A stretch of DNA of 64,000 bases from Bettongia penicillata ogilbyi (lineage: Eukaryota > Chordata > Mammalia > Diprotodontia > Potoroidae). The stretch lies in the NCBI GenBank assembly GCA_023548195.1, contig JAJHZJ010000005.1:84071-148070 (forward strand), given 5' to 3'. Shown piece by piece: positions 1 through 10,993 of the stretch (the stretch's first letter is position 1; the number at the start of each line of letters is the position of its first letter). Made by a program: the position numbers and the translations under genes. A model generated the notes under the pieces. That model had not been told where the DNA came from and made no database searches. It saw nothing but the letters and a program-made list of their open reading frames with translations.

Positions 1-8
1 TCAGTGAG

Positions 9-436
9 TGTTGCGGCCAGCACAGTCCAGCAGGTCCGGTGTGGTTATGAGCTCACAGAGTGAGGATGAAAAGACAGGTGGCACACAGCAGTCTGAACAT
101 GCTGAGTTTATTCAGGACATTCTGTGCCAATAATTCAGGGAATTGCGATGCTTAAATAGTAAAAAAAAAAACAAAAAAACATTAAGGTAGTGATTGAAGC
201 ATGAAACAGAGCACATGGTGATAAGTAGAAAGGGAGGCTTCAAGGCCTCTATATCGGATGTTGGAATGTTATCCTGTATAGCAGAAGTCCTGATTTCTGG
301 AACTTCAACACCTGAATTCAAGGACGTGCAGCTGAGAACAATATATCACTTAACTTCTCAAGCCAGCTACTCTTCTCCCTTGGAGGAGGGGAACTCTTGA
401 TCAGGGGCTCTTTCAAATCCCTCAAGATTCTCTACA
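9..436 (-). mobile_element. Solo LTR of an endogenous retrovirus, inserted in HAL1-a
   Basis: The 428-bp segment starts TGTAGAG and ends CAACA on the minus strand, so it has TG...CA termini. An AATAAA-type polyadenylation signal lies in antisense at 107-112. It is flanked by six-base repeats, AGTGAG at 3-8 and AGAGAG at 437-442 (one mismatch), consistent with a 6-bp integration duplication. The flanks are continuous HAL1 ORF1 sequence. No internal retroviral genes are present, so it is a recombined solo LTR. A related LTR in the opposite orientation lies at 3821-4240, and a partial one at 2377-2525. The retroviral class is not certain; 6-bp duplications are usual for class II (betaretrovirus-like) ERVs. 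Confidence 0.75.
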
Positions 437-872
437 AGAGAGCTTTTGAGCCTCCTTTTCCATTTGGTTTATTCTGCTTTTTAAAGCATTCTTCTCCTCA
501 TTGACTTTTTGAACCTCTTTTGCCAATTGAGTTAGGTTTTTTTAAAAAGGTGTTATTTTCTTCAGCATTTTTTGGGATCTCTTTAGCAAGGAGTTGACCT
601 GCTTTTCATGCTTTTCTTGCATATCTCTCAATTCTCTTCCCAGTTTTTCCTCCATGTCTCTTACTTGATTTTCAAAATCTTTTTTGAGCTCTTCCATGGC
701 CTGAGACCATGAATATTTATTTCCACTGTTTGGGGTACAGAAGCCTTGACTTTTATGTCTTTCCCTGATGGTAAGCATTGTTCTTCCACACCTGAAAGGA
801 TGGGAGGAGATATCTGTTTGCCAAGAAAGTAACCTTCTATGGTATTATTTTTCCCCCTTTTTTTCTGAGCAT
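437..872 (-). pseudogene. L1/HAL1 ORF1, N-terminal fragment (HAL1-a)
   Basis: This is the N-terminal part of the ORF1 RNA-binding protein, which in active elements trimerises through a coiled coil and coats element RNA. The ATG lies at 872-870. A one-base shift soon after it puts the KNNTIEGYFLGKQ motif in another frame. The segment includes the acidic EEQCLPSGKDIKVKAS region and the MEELKKDFENQVRDMEEKLGRE coiled-coil start. The LTR at 9-436 removes continuity with the rest of the protein. It is not functional. Confidence 0.75.
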
Positions 873-1572
873 ATTCCCAACCAGTTACTTGACTTTTGGG
901 TCCTTTGTCAAGACTAGTGTATCCTCTGGGGACTTGTAAGATATCAATTCCTCCAAGTTGGCACAATGAAGCATGTACTTTTGTGGATGCTGGGAAGGAT
1001 TTTTGTCCCCCAAATCTTAGCAGAGTTTCCTCTCCACAGGGACCTGACCTCCAGTTCCTCCAAGCTAGGGGTGAGATCAGTTAAGCTATGGGGGCAGGCA
1101 GCTCCCTCAGTGACCCCAGGGGTTTTTACGATCCAGCAATGGTCTCGGGCTGCTTTAGGGTCTGTTCTGAGATCTCCTATCATCTGCCCGATGTGGCCTC
1201 TGTGGCCGCTGCCTGAGGTCAGGGCTCTGGGAAGGCCCTTCTCTTTTCCTGGCCAGCAGTAAAAACCCTGTCACTGACCTTTAGTGCCTGTGGGTCGAGG
1301 GATCTGAGACTGCTGCAACTTGAGATTCTGCCCCTGGGGGTGTTCAAAAGCGACATGGCCAAGGCTAGGCTGGCCTCTGCACTCTGCCCCATGTCCTGTG
1401 GGCCTTTTAGGTCACTGTGGACTGGAAATCTCCTCCATTCTGTTGTTCTTCACTTCTACTGCTCAAAAATTTGTTGAGAGTCCCTCTCTACAGGTTTTAT
1501 ATGGACTGTGTTGGGAGAGCCTGAATTTTTTGTCTTTCCACTCCACCATCTTGGTTCCACACCCCCCCACAC

Positions 1573-1905
1573 ACAATTTTTAACATTGTTTTTCATAAGC
1601 CCTTGTAATGTTAATTAGAGTTAAATATCTTCCTCTGCCATTAATAGGCCTCATCTGGAGCCCATTCAGGGGAACTTGATTAGGCGAGGCTTGTTTTGTA
1701 AGACCACTCATTCCTTTTGTTAATTAATGAGATACTAGGTTATAAGGGTTGTGCCCTACAGTTCCCTGTGGTGACATTTTGCTCTGGGGGACTTGGAAGA
1801 AGGTTCCTGTGCCATGTGAGACTCTGGGCAGTCATGACCCCCAATTTTTCTATTATTTTGTATTTAAACACTGCTTAACATAAGCAGGTGTTTTTTTTTT
1901 TTTTT
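1573..1905. other. Unassigned segment between two HAL1 copies
   Basis: About 330 bp separate the 5' ends of HAL1-a (minus) and HAL1-b (plus). The sequence is AT-rich, contains no open frame of note and ends in a T15 run at about 1891-1905, next to the left target duplication of HAL1-b. It matches no element I can name. It could be an old LTR or unique DNA. Confidence 0.4.
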
Positions 1906-2376
1906 AATAACTAATTTATTTGGGAGGTGGAGCCAAGATGGTTGAATAGAAAGATACACATTCACTAGCTCTTCCCTCACAGCCTATATAAAACCTGTAA
2001 AGAAAGCCTTCCAACAAATGCTAGAGTAGGAGAAGCCACAGAACAATGGAGTGGAGGTGATTTCCAGTCTAGGGTGAGCTGCAAGGCTGATAGGAAAGGT
2101 ATATGACACCAGACATGGAGCATATCCCAGCCCATACTTGGCCACACAGAACAGCACCAGGAGGTGGACCAACGAGGTCTAGGGGTGGAATTTCCAGTAG
2201 CAATAGCAGTGGTTTGCAGATCCCTCAACTCACAGTTCATAAAGGTCAGTGAAAGGGTTTTTTCAACTGGTTGAGAAGGGAGCAGGATCTTCCCATAGCT
2301 TAGGCCTCAGGCAGCAGCAGCAGAAGTTGCATTAGGTGGCAGCAGCTCCCACAGTAGCCGCAGGGTGTGCCAGGGG

Positions 2377-2525
2377 CCCTGATTGCTGAAACTTCAACAT
2401 CCGAATTCCAGGACATGCACCTGAGAACAATGTCTCACTTAACTTCTCAAGTCAGCTATTATTCTCCTTTGGAGGAGGGGAACTCTTGATCAGCAGCTCT
2501 TTCAAACACCTCAAGGTTCTCTACA
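2377..2525 (-). mobile_element. Partial LTR (U3 end only) inside the HAL1-b 5' UTR
   Basis: This segment matches the first 150 bp or so of the LTR at 9-436 in the same orientation: the TGTAGAGAACC-type terminus is at 2525, with the GGAGGAGGGGAACTCTTGATCA-like block and the ACTTCAACA block. The rest of the LTR, including the polyadenylation signal, is missing on its left side, where HAL1 5' UTR resumes directly. It is a truncated copy, and no target duplication could be read. Confidence 0.65.
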
Positions 2526-2690
2526 ATTCCTGGTCCATTTAAATTGCTTTAAATATTGGATCATAAAGCCCCAGGGCAATTGAGCAACCAATTTGTACCT
2601 CAGCCCAGTGTGGCAGCCCTTCCCCTGCCTAAAACCCCTGGGGGAATTGATCATCTTATCTGAATCTTAGCCCCAGTGGTGGCTTGGTGC
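2526..2690. other. Segment between the partial LTR and the proximal 5' UTR of HAL1-b
   Basis: About 165 bp of sequence has no clear counterpart in the 5' UTRs of the other HAL1 copies of this window. From about 2690 on, sequence resumes that is recognisable in reverse at about 880-1060 of HAL1-a. The segment may be a 5' UTR subfamily module or a piece that came with the LTR. Confidence 0.4.
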
Positions 2691-2882
2691 GAAGAGATGT
2701 CAGGTACTTGTGGAGAGGAACCTCTACTACTCAAAGATTATGGGCATAAAAGCTTCTGTTTTTTCCCTGCACAGTAAACATGCTTGATTGTGTCACCTTA
2801 GAGATACTAAGATCTTAGAGATCCCCAGAGTATATCTTACTCTTAACAAAGGACCCCAAAAGTCAAGTAACTGGTTGGAAAA

Positions 2883-4390
2883 ATGTTCAAAATAGGGAAA
2901 AACAGATAAGACTATATAAAGTTACTTTATTGATGAATATATATCGTCTCCTATCCTTTTGGATGAGGGAGAACAAAGGGAAAGACATAAAACTCAAAGC
3001 TCCTGTATCCCAAATATCTAAAATAAATATTCAATGGTCTCAGACAATGGGAGAACTCTAAAAGGATTTTGAAAATCAAGTAAGAGAGGTGGAAGAAAAG
3101 TTGGGAAGAGAAATGAGAGAGATGGAAGAAAATCATGAAAAGCTAGTCAACAGCTTGCTAAAGGAGAAAATAACACCTTTAAAAATAGGGTAACTCAACT
3201 GACAACAGAGGTTCAAATATGAATGAGGAGAAGAATGCTTTAAAAAGCAGAATTAGCCAAATTGAAAAGGAGGTTAAAAAGTTCACTGAAGAAAATAGTT
3301 CTTTAAAAATTACAACAGAACAGACGAAGGCTAGTGACTTTGTGAGAAACCAAGAAATTTCAACACAAAACCAAAAGAATGAAAAAATGGAAGATAATGT
3401 AAAATATCTCATTGGAAAAACAACTGACATGGAAAATAAGTCCAGGGGAGAAAATTTAAAAATTATGGAACTACCTGAAAACCATGACCCAGAAGAGAGA
3501 CTAGACATCATCTTTCATGAAATTATCAAGGAAAATTTACCTGATATTCAAGAACAAGGGGCCAAAATAAATATTTAAAGAATCCACTGATCACCTCCTG
3601 AAAGAAATCTAAAATGAGAAACTCCTAGGAACATCGTAGCCAAATACCAGAGCTACCAGGCCAAGGAAAAAATATTGCAAGCAGCTAGAAAGAAACAATT
3701 CTAGTAATGTGGAAATACATTCAGGATCACACAAGATCTAGCAGCTTCTACACTAAGAGATAGAAGGGTGTGGACTATAATATTCCAAAAGTCAAAGAAA
3801 CTACGACTAAAACCAAAAATTGTAGAGAACCTTGAGGTGTTTGAAAGGGCCCCTGATCAAGAATTTTCCTCATCCAAGGGAGAATAGTAACTGACTTGAG
3901 AAGTTCAATGGGACATGGTTCTCAGGTGCACGTCCTTGAATTCACATGTTGAAGTTCCAGGAATCAGCGCCCTTGGTATACAGGGTAATATTCCAGGAAA
4001 AGAGACCCTGAGGCCCCCCTTGGTACCAATTGCAATCCGTTCTGTTATCATGCCGCGGTTGCTACCCTTATGGCTTTATTTATTTATTTTTTTTTACTAC
4101 ATAAACACACCAACCCCTCTGATTTGTTGGCTTGAATAAACTCAGTTTGTTCAGTCTGTTGGGTCTCATCTCTTTTTCTATCTTTGCTCTGTGAGCCCCA
4201 TAACCACCCCAGACCTGTCCAACTGTGCTGCCTGGCAGCAAAGAACCACCTACCCACCAAAATTGAATATAATACTTCAGAGGAAAAATTTTATTTCAAT
4301 GAAATAGAGAGCTTTCAAGAATTCATTGTGAAAATATCAGAGCTGACAAGAAAATCTGACTTTCAAACACAAGAATCAAGAGAAGCATGA
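2883..4390 (+). pseudogene. L1/HAL1 ORF1 (HAL1-b), interrupted by an LTR
   Basis: ATG lies at 2883-2885 and the family stop region at about 4388-4390. The best preserved part is 3219-3578, where MNEEKNALKSRISQ opens the coiled coil and VKYLIGKTTDMENK leads into the RRM-like region (NLKIMELPENHD). Early stops lie within 2883-3218. A stop follows KINI near 3578, where the family normally continues IERIHRSPPERDPKRETPRN. The solo LTR at 3821-4240 splits the C-terminal domain; PRITYP-type sequence resumes at 4241. In living relatives the protein binds element RNA as a trimer. This copy cannot make it. Confidence 0.8.
3821..4240 (+). mobile_element. Solo LTR of the same endogenous retrovirus family, inserted in HAL1-b ORF1
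   Basis: The 420-bp segment begins TGTAGAGAACC and ends GGCAGCA, with an AATAAA signal at 4135-4140 followed by GT/T-rich sequence. Left and right six-mers are AAAAAT (3815-3820) and AAGAAC (4241-4246). The undisturbed family sequence at this point reads AAGAAT, so each duplicate differs by one base from the inferred target, supporting a 6-bp duplication. It is clearly diverged from the LTR at 9-436, mainly in the middle of U3, so the two are separate and old insertions. Confidence 0.75.
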
Positions 4391-4529
4391 AAAGGTGAAC
4401 AGGAAAGAGAAATCATAAGGGACTTACTCAAGTTGAATTGTTTAAATTCTTACATGGAAAGACAATATTTGTAACTCTTGAAATTTTTCTAAATATCTAT
4501 GTAGTTGATGGGATTACACACACATTATA

Positions 4530-4645
4530 TACATACATACAGACATACATATATATATATATAATATACATATATATATATTATATATATATATATATTG
4601 AGAGAGAGACAGAGACAGACAGACACAGACAGACAGACAGATAGA
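4530..4645 (+). repeat. Compound microsatellite (TA)n and (AGAC)n in the HAL1-b 3' UTR
   Basis: TA dinucleotides are followed by GA and AGAC units. The tract sits just after ORF1, at the same element position where the other HAL1 copies carry CA/TG repeats. Confidence 0.85.
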
Positions 4646-5481
4646 CAGAGAGCACAGGGAGAGTTGAATAAGAAGGGATCATACCTAAAAAATAAAATTA
4701 AGGGGTGAGAGATGAATATATTGGGGGGAAAATGGAGCAATGGAATGTGGCAAATTGTCTCTCATAAAGGAGGCAAGATAAAGACTTTTCAATGGAGGGG
4801 AAAAGGGGGGAGGTGAGAGGGAAAACGTGAAGCTTATTCTTATCAAATTTGACTCAAGGAAGGAATAAAATGCACTCTCATTTTGGTATAAAAACTTATT
4901 TTACAATACAGGAAATTGGGGGAGAAGTGGATAAACAGGGTAGGGGCATGATAGCAGGGAGGATAATGGGAGGAAGGAGCATTAGAAGTCAAATATGCCT
5001 CTTGGGGAGGCATACGGGCAAAAGACTAAATAAAAGAAATGGGGTCAAGGTAGGATGAATGGAAATATAGTTAGCCTTACACAGCATAACTATTATGGAA
5101 GTCATTTGCAAAACTACATATATATAGCCCATGTGGAATTGCTTGCCTACCCAATGGGGATGGGTGGGGAGGGAGGAAGGAGGAGAAGTTAGATCTCAAA
5201 GTTTGAGGAACAACTTTTCAGTATTGTTCTTGCGTACAACTGGGAAATAAGAAATACAGGTAATGGGGTATAGAAACTTATCTTGCCCTACAGGACAAAA
5301 GAGAAGATGGGGATAAGGGGAGCGACGGATGTTAGAAGGGAGGGCAGCCTGTTGGTAGGCATAATTAGAATGGTGTTTTGGGGTGGGGGGAGGAGAGTGA
5401 TGGGGAGAAAATTTGGAACTCAAAATTTTGTGGAAATGAATGTTGAAAACTTAAAATAAATACATAAATTTAAAAATAATT

Positions 5482-7235
5482 AATTTATTTGTTTTCTGTT
5501 TTTAACAATTACTTCTATAAGATCCTAATTTTTTTCTCCCTCTCCTTTAACATGTTGCAGAGAATTAAACAAATCGGAGAAACCATGAGGAAAAACAAAC
5601 AAACAAAAACTAAACAAAAGAGGAAATATTCTGTTTCCTTCTATGTTGTTGCTCTATAGTTCTTTCTTTGGATGTCGACGGCATTTTGCATTATAAGCCC
5701 TTTCAAAATGTTTTAGCTTCTTATGTTGCTGTGAAGGGCTAAGTTAATCAGATACAGATCTTGCACACTGTGGCCCTTACTGTGTACAATGTTCTCCTGG
5801 TTCTGCTCCTTCATTCAGCATCAGTTTATATAAATCTTTCCAGGTTTTTCTGAAGTATTTCTGTTCATCATTTCTTATAACACAATATTATTCTTTTACG
5901 TGCATATACCACAACTTGTTCATTCATTCTCCAATTGATAGGCATCCCCTTGATTTCCAGTTTTCTGCCACCAAAAAAAGAATGACTCCAAATATTGTTG
6001 TACATTTGAATCTTATTCCCATTTTTGTGATCTTTTTTGGAATATAGTCTTGAAAGCAATATTGCTGGGTCAAAGGGTATGCAAATATTTAAAGCCCTTT
6101 GGAAATAGTTCCAAATTTGTCTCTAGAATGGATGCATCAGCTCACAGATCCATCAACAATGAATTAGTTTTGCAACTCTCCCCCATCTTCTCCAACATGT
6201 ATCATTTTCCTGTTTTGTCATGTTAGTCAATCTGAAAGGTGTGATGTGATACCTCAGAGATGTTTTGATGTACGTCTCCAATCAGCGGTGATTTAGAGCA
6301 TTGTTCCATATGACTGTAGATAGCTTTAATTTCTTCCTCTGAAAACTGCTTGTTCATATCCTTTGACCATTTGTCAATTGGATAATGACTTGTATTCTTG
6401 TACATTTGACTCATCTCTACATCTTTTAGAAATGAGGCCTTTATCAAAGACACTACTTGTAAAGATATTTTCTCAGTTTTTTGCTTCCCTCCTAATCTTG
6501 ATTTCATTAGCTTCGTTTATGGAAAAAAACTTTTCAATTTAATGTAATCAAAGTCATCCATGTTGCATTTCATAGTACTCTGTATCTGGTTTCATGATGA
6601 ATTCCTCCAATTTCCGTAAATCTAAGGAAACTATTCCTTGCTCCCCTAATTTGTTTATAGTATCAACTTTTATACATGTACATGGGTCAGGTATCTATTT
6701 GAACTTTTTCTGGTAAAAGGTATCAGGCATTGGCCTCTATCTATTTTCAGCCACACTATTTTCTAATATTCCCAGAAGTTTTTGTTAGACACTGAGTTAT
6801 TATCCCAGAAGCTGAAATCCTTGGATTTGTCAATCAGTAGACTGCTATAATCATTGACTAACATGTCTTGTGTACCTAACCTATTTACTGATTTACCCTG
6901 TTGTTTCTTAACCAATAACAAGTGATTCTGATGATTGTTGCTTTATAATACAATTTAAGATCTGGTACACTACAATTTACGATCTGATATCCTGGAACTT
7001 TTGCTCTCCCAGATGAATTTTGATATTTTTTTCTAGCTCTATAAAACAAATTCTGGTAATTTGATTTTTATGCCACTGAATAAGTAAATTTATTTAGTTA
7101 GAATTCTCATTTTGTTGCATTAGCTCAGCCTACCCACAAAGAGTTGATTTTTTCCAGTTATTTAGATCTTACTTTATTTGTGTGAAAAGCATTTTGTAAT
7201 TGTGTTCATATACTCTCTGGGTTTGGCACCCCACC
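5482..7235 (-). mobile_element. 3' part of an autonomous L1 (ORF2 C-terminus plus 3' UTR)
   Basis: On the minus strand this carries the 3' UTR (about 5482-5780) and the C-terminal third of ORF2 (about 5780-7235). It aligns by eye along its length with the better preserved L1 at 60195-64000. The 5' end is truncated around 7235, next to RTE sequence. HAL1-b entered its 3' tail. Confidence 0.8.
5780..7235 (-). pseudogene. L1 ORF2 C-terminal region, decayed
   Basis: Recognisable pieces are the segment at 6223-6507 (SQMYKNTSHYPIDKWSKDMN-like, typical of the region before the cysteine-rich end) and the terminal segment at 5868-6059 (PINWRMNEQVVVYARKRII, equivalent to the WLNELWYKNVMKYY block near the end of ORF2). 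Frameshifts and stops separate the pieces. The reverse-transcriptase and endonuclease domains are absent because the copy is 5' truncated. This part of ORF2 normally helps bind element RNA. Confidence 0.75.
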
Positions 7236-7529
7236 CCAACTTTGAAAATCCAGATGTTAGTGCTTCTCTCTATAGTAACTATGTATGTAAGTAATGGTCA
7301 GAGAGTTGGATATGTGTGTTGATCTGTAACGTATGTGTTTCTTATGATCAGACAGTTAGAAATCGTGTCTTCTTCTCTTTATGTCTCTGCTTGTGTTTCC
7401 TCTGTTGTTGAATGCAATTACACTAGATTTTTGATCCCTTCAAAAGTTCCTTTCCTTTTAGAAAACCAGTTCTAAGAGCCTATATAGCAGGCCTTCCTGT
7501 GTATGCCAGGGTGTTTGCTACTATAATTT

Positions 7530-7892
7530 TCACAACTAACAGTATCAAAGGCTTTGGTCACAACTACAAATCTTGTGTACAGACATTTTATCTGTTCCTG
7601 CAATTTCTCCTAGATTGTTGGGCAACAAATAACAAATCAACTCTTCCTTGGCTCTTTCTGAAGCCACATTTACTCTAAGGTAAGTAACCATCTTTCACAT
7701 TAAAGAAAGTCTATTAAGAAAAACTCTGGGAAGAATCTTGACATAATGATTAAGAGAGAGATCCCTAAAGGAAAATATATTTCCTTTACCTTTATGGAGA
7801 TGAACAATGGAGGCATCCTTAAAATTCTGGGAAAAATCTTCTCTTGCAACATAACCAGGAAAATTTCAGGCAGCTTTTTTTATGAGTGATGG
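7530..7892 (-). pseudogene. RTE reverse-transcriptase fragment downstream of the HAL1-c insertion
   Basis: On the minus strand this includes sequence equivalent to the RQLQEK...LYMTFVDLTKAFDTV block of RTE reverse transcriptases, here with KPLILLV-type frameshifted remnants near 7535-7620. It joins the RT part at 10774-10990 if HAL1-c is removed. It is short, degenerate and non-functional. Confidence 0.6.
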
Positions 7893-8759
7893 ACTCGCTC
7901 AATTTTTTTTCTTATCTGTTTTTTTTTTTCAAGCTAATTTTTTTATTTTATTTTTTTAATATAAATTTATTTATTTAACTTTTTGCATTCATTTTCACAA
8001 AATTTTGGGTTCCAAATTTGCTCCCCATTTACACCCCAATACACCGAGCATTCTAATTTCCCCTAACACCAATCTTCCCTCGCTTCTATCATCCCTCCCT
8101 TCTCTTGTCCCCATCTTCTCTTTTGCCCTGGAGGGCCAGATGACTTTCTATTCCCCATTAACTGTATTACTTACTTCCTAGTAGCAGGAACAATACCAAA
8201 CAGTTGTTCCTAAAACTTTGAGTTCCAAATTTTCCCCATCCCTCCCTCCCCACCCATTCCCTTTGAGAAGGCAGGCAATTCAATATAGGCCATATCTGTG
8301 TAGTTTTGCAAATGACTTCGATAATAGTCATGTTGTGTAAGACTAACTGTATTTCCCTCCATCCTGTCCTGCCCCCCCATTGTTTCTTTTCTGTCTTTTA
8401 ATCCTGTTCATCCCCGAGTTTTGATTTCGAATTGCTACCTCCTCCCATTGCCCTCCCTTCCATCATCCCCCCACCCAGCTTATCTCCTTCTCCCCCAGTT
8501 TCCTGTATTGTAAGATAGGTTTTCATACCAAAATGAGTGTGCATTTTATTCCTTCCTTTAGTCGAATGTGATGAGAGTAAACTTCATGTTTTTTTTCTCA
8601 GCTCTCCTGTTTTTCCCTCCACTAAAAAGTCTCCTGCTTGCCTCTTGAATGAGAGATAATTTACCCCATGCCATTTCACTCTTTCTCCTCCCACTACATT
8701 TCTCTCTCACCGTTTACTTTAATTTCTTTTAAGATATGATCTCATCCTATTCAATTCAC

Positions 8760-8857
8760 TCTGTGCTCTCTGCCTCTCTGTGTGTACGCATGGGTGTACA
8801 TGTGTGTGCACGCACGTATGTACATGCGTGTGTGTATGTGTGTGTATGTCTGTTTGT
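8760..8857 (-). repeat. TG/CA-rich microsatellite at the start of the HAL1-c 3' UTR
   Basis: Imperfect TG, TGTA and TGCG units. The tract lies at the same element position as the CA/TG tracts of HAL1-d, -e, -g and -h. Confidence 0.85.
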
Positions 8858-8992
8858 AGTGCCCCCCACTACCCAGATACTGAAAAGTTTTAAGAGTTAC
8901 AAATATTGTTTTTCCTTGTAGGAACGTAAACAGTTCACCTTAGGTAAGTGCTTAATGACACCTCTTTGCTGTTTACTTTTTCATGCTTCTTT

Positions 8993-10093
8993 TCATTCTT
9001 GTGTTTGAAAGTCAAATTTTCTTTTCACCTCTGGTCTTTTCATCAAGAATGCTTGAAAGTCCTCTGTTTCATTGAAAGACCATATTTTCATCTGAAGTAT
9101 TATGCTCAGTTTTTTTGGGTAGGTGATTCTTGGTTTGAGTCCTAGTTCCTTTTACTTCTGGAATATCCTATTCCACACCCTTTGATCCCTCAATAGAGAA
9201 GCTGCTAGATCTTGTGTTATCCTGATTGCATTTCCACAATACTGGAATTGTTTCTTTCTAGCTGCTTCCAATATTTTCTCCTTGACCTGGGGACTCTCCA
9301 ATTTGGCCACAGGGTTCTTAGGAGATTCTCTTTTTGGATCTCTTTCAGGTGGTGATCGATGGATTCCTTCAATACTTATTTTGCCCTCTGGTTCTAGAAT
9401 ACCAGGGCAGTTTTCCTCGATAATTTCATGAGAGATGATGTCTAGGCTCTTGTTTTGATCATGGCTTTCAGGTAGTACTATAATCTGTAAGTTGTCTCTC
9501 CTGGATCTATTTTCCAGGTCAGTTGTTTTTCCAATGAGATATTTCACATTATCTTCCATTTTTTCATTCTTTTGGTTTTGTGTTGTGATTTCTTGGTTTC
9601 TCAGAAAGTCATTAGCCTTCATCTGTTCTATTCTACTTTTGAAAGAACTATTTTTTTCAGTGAGCTTTTGACCCTCTTTTTCCATTTGGCTAGTTCTGCT
9701 TTTGAAAGCATTCTTCTCCTCATTGGCTTTTTGAACCTATTTAGCCATTTGAGTTAGCCTATTTTTCAAGGCGTTATTTTCTTCAGCATTTTTTTGGGTC
9801 TCTTTTAGCAGGGTATTGACCAGTTTTTCATGCTTTTCTTGCATATCTGTCATTTCTCTTCCCAGTTTTTCCTCCACCTGTCTAACCTGATTTTCAAAAT
9901 CCTTTTTGAGCTCTTCCATCACTTGAGCCTATTCGATATCTATTTCGGGTGTTTGGGGTACAAAGGCGTTGACTTCTGTTTTTTTCCCTGATGGTAAGCA
10001 TTGTTCCTCGTCATCAGAAATGAAAGGCGGAAACATCTGTTCCCCAAGAAAGTAGCCTTCTATGGTCTTATTGTTCTTCCCTTTTCTGGGCAT
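8993..10093 (-). pseudogene. L1/HAL1 ORF1 (HAL1-c), full length with stops
   Basis: ATG at 10093-10091 and family stop at 8995-8993 give 1101 bp, 367 codons including the stop, the usual length of this family. The order is an N-terminal basic and acidic segment, a coiled coil (about residues 55-135, MEELKKDFENQVRQVEEKL onward), an RRM-like domain (NLQIIVLPESHDQNKSLD) and a C-terminal domain (ILEAARKKQFQYCGNAIRIT). In-frame stops replace a Trp just before MEELKKD and a Glu before VQKANEEKN; another follows IFQK near 9152. The C-terminal end is shifted. The N-terminal two thirds still share one frame, so decay is moderate. Confidence 0.85.
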
Positions 10094-10993
10094 TTTCCCA
10101 GACAGTTACTTGACTTCTGAGATTCCTCTCCACCCCTGCCTAGATCTTCCCAGCTAGTGCTTGGGCTTTCAGATTCAAATGCTGCTCCCCAGCCTCAGGG
10201 CTTTCAACGATGGACCCTGCTGCTATTCAATGTGAGCTTAAGTTCTGGTGCTTAGGTGGGGGCAGGGCTGCCTCTCAGCCTTCGTTCCTTCAGGGTATTT
10301 ATGTGGAGATCTTTGGTAATGGACCTGAACCCCTGCCTGCTCCAAGAGCCCCTGGCCACCACTTCCTCCCGCTGCTGCCTCCCGAGGGAGCCTGAGTTAT
10401 GGTGACACCCCGCTCCCCACTCGGCCAGCCCAGAAGTCTCTCTTACTGATGTGTGCGCCTGTGGGTGGAGGGACCTTCATGGCCGCCAGAGATTCCGTCC
10501 CTGAAGCCTGCTCAGATATGCTCTTCTTGGGGCCACATGGCCAGGATAGGACAGGCCTGGGCTCCACTGTCTGGTGCATGACGAACCTTTAGTGGTGGTC
10601 TTTCAGGGCTCTCTGGAATGGAAATCTCCTCTGCTCCATTGCTGTACGGCTTGCACTGCTCCAGAATTTGTGGGGAGTTTTTTTTACAGGAAATTTATGG
10701 GCTGTTGGTTTGGAGATTATGTACATGAGTCTTTCTACTCTGCCATCTTGGCTCCTCCACTAGCTCAATTTTTAAATCTCAGCTGAAATAGAATCAGTTC
10801 CAGGTGTTTTGCCATACGAAAGAAATCTAACCTTTTCTTCATTTTGAATTTCATCTAGGGAAAGATTAACTTCAACCTGAGGCAAAATGTCATGGCTTCA
10901 GCATTAATTGATGTTGGCCTGTTTGAAACAATATGAACGTTCTCAGTCCATCTCTCTGGGATCATGTTCTTATCACTAATCAATATGACACCA

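Larger units (their letters stand above)
1..1572 (-). mobile_element. HAL1-a: 5' half of a HAL1/L1-type retrotransposon
   Basis: Read on the minus strand, the element begins near 1572 with the 5' end typical of this family (an AACCAAGATGGTGGAG-type start), runs through a GC-richer 5' UTR and enters ORF1. It runs off the window at position 1. A solo LTR occupies 9-436; bases 1-8 and the sequence from 437 onward are contiguous ORF1 in other copies. Whether this copy is a HAL1 or a full L1 cannot be decided, because its 3' half lies outside the window; its 5' UTR and ORF1 match the HAL1 copies below. Confidence 0.8.
1922..5474 (+). mobile_element. HAL1-b: complete half-L1 element with target-site duplication
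   Basis: The element starts at about 1922 with GGGAGGTGGAGCCAAGATGG and ends at about 5474 in an A-rich tail. The flanks repeat AATAACTAATTTATTTG (1906-1922) as AATAATTAATTTATTTG (5475-5491), 17 bp with one mismatch. Order inside: 5' UTR (1923-2882), ORF1 (2883-4390), a short AT/AGAC microsatellite, then a G/A-rich 3' UTR (about 4650-5470). No endonuclease or reverse-transcriptase sequence is present, so this is a half-L1. Two LTR pieces (2377-2525 and 3821-4240) entered it later. It sits in the 3' tail of the minus-strand L1 at 5482-7235. Confidence 0.85.
7908..10758 (-). mobile_element. HAL1-c: complete half-L1 inserted in RTE
   Basis: The 2.85-kb element starts at 10758 (GGAGGAGCCAAGATGG on the minus strand) and ends near 7908 in a T-rich stretch. 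Flanks repeat ACTCGCTCAATTTTT (7893-7907) as ACTAGCTCAATTTTT (10759-10773), 15 bp with one mismatch. The 5' UTR is 10094-10758, ORF1 8993-10093 and the 3' UTR 7908-8992. No ORF2 sequence lies between ORF1 and the tail. The target is the reverse-transcriptase part of the RTE element, so it is younger than that element. Confidence 0.9.

Noticed and set aside
9..4240. The LTRs at 9-436 and 3821-4240 as the two ends of one provirus
   Set aside because: They are in opposite orientation, each has its own 6-bp flanking repeat, and the sequence between them is HAL1, not retroviral gag, pol or env.
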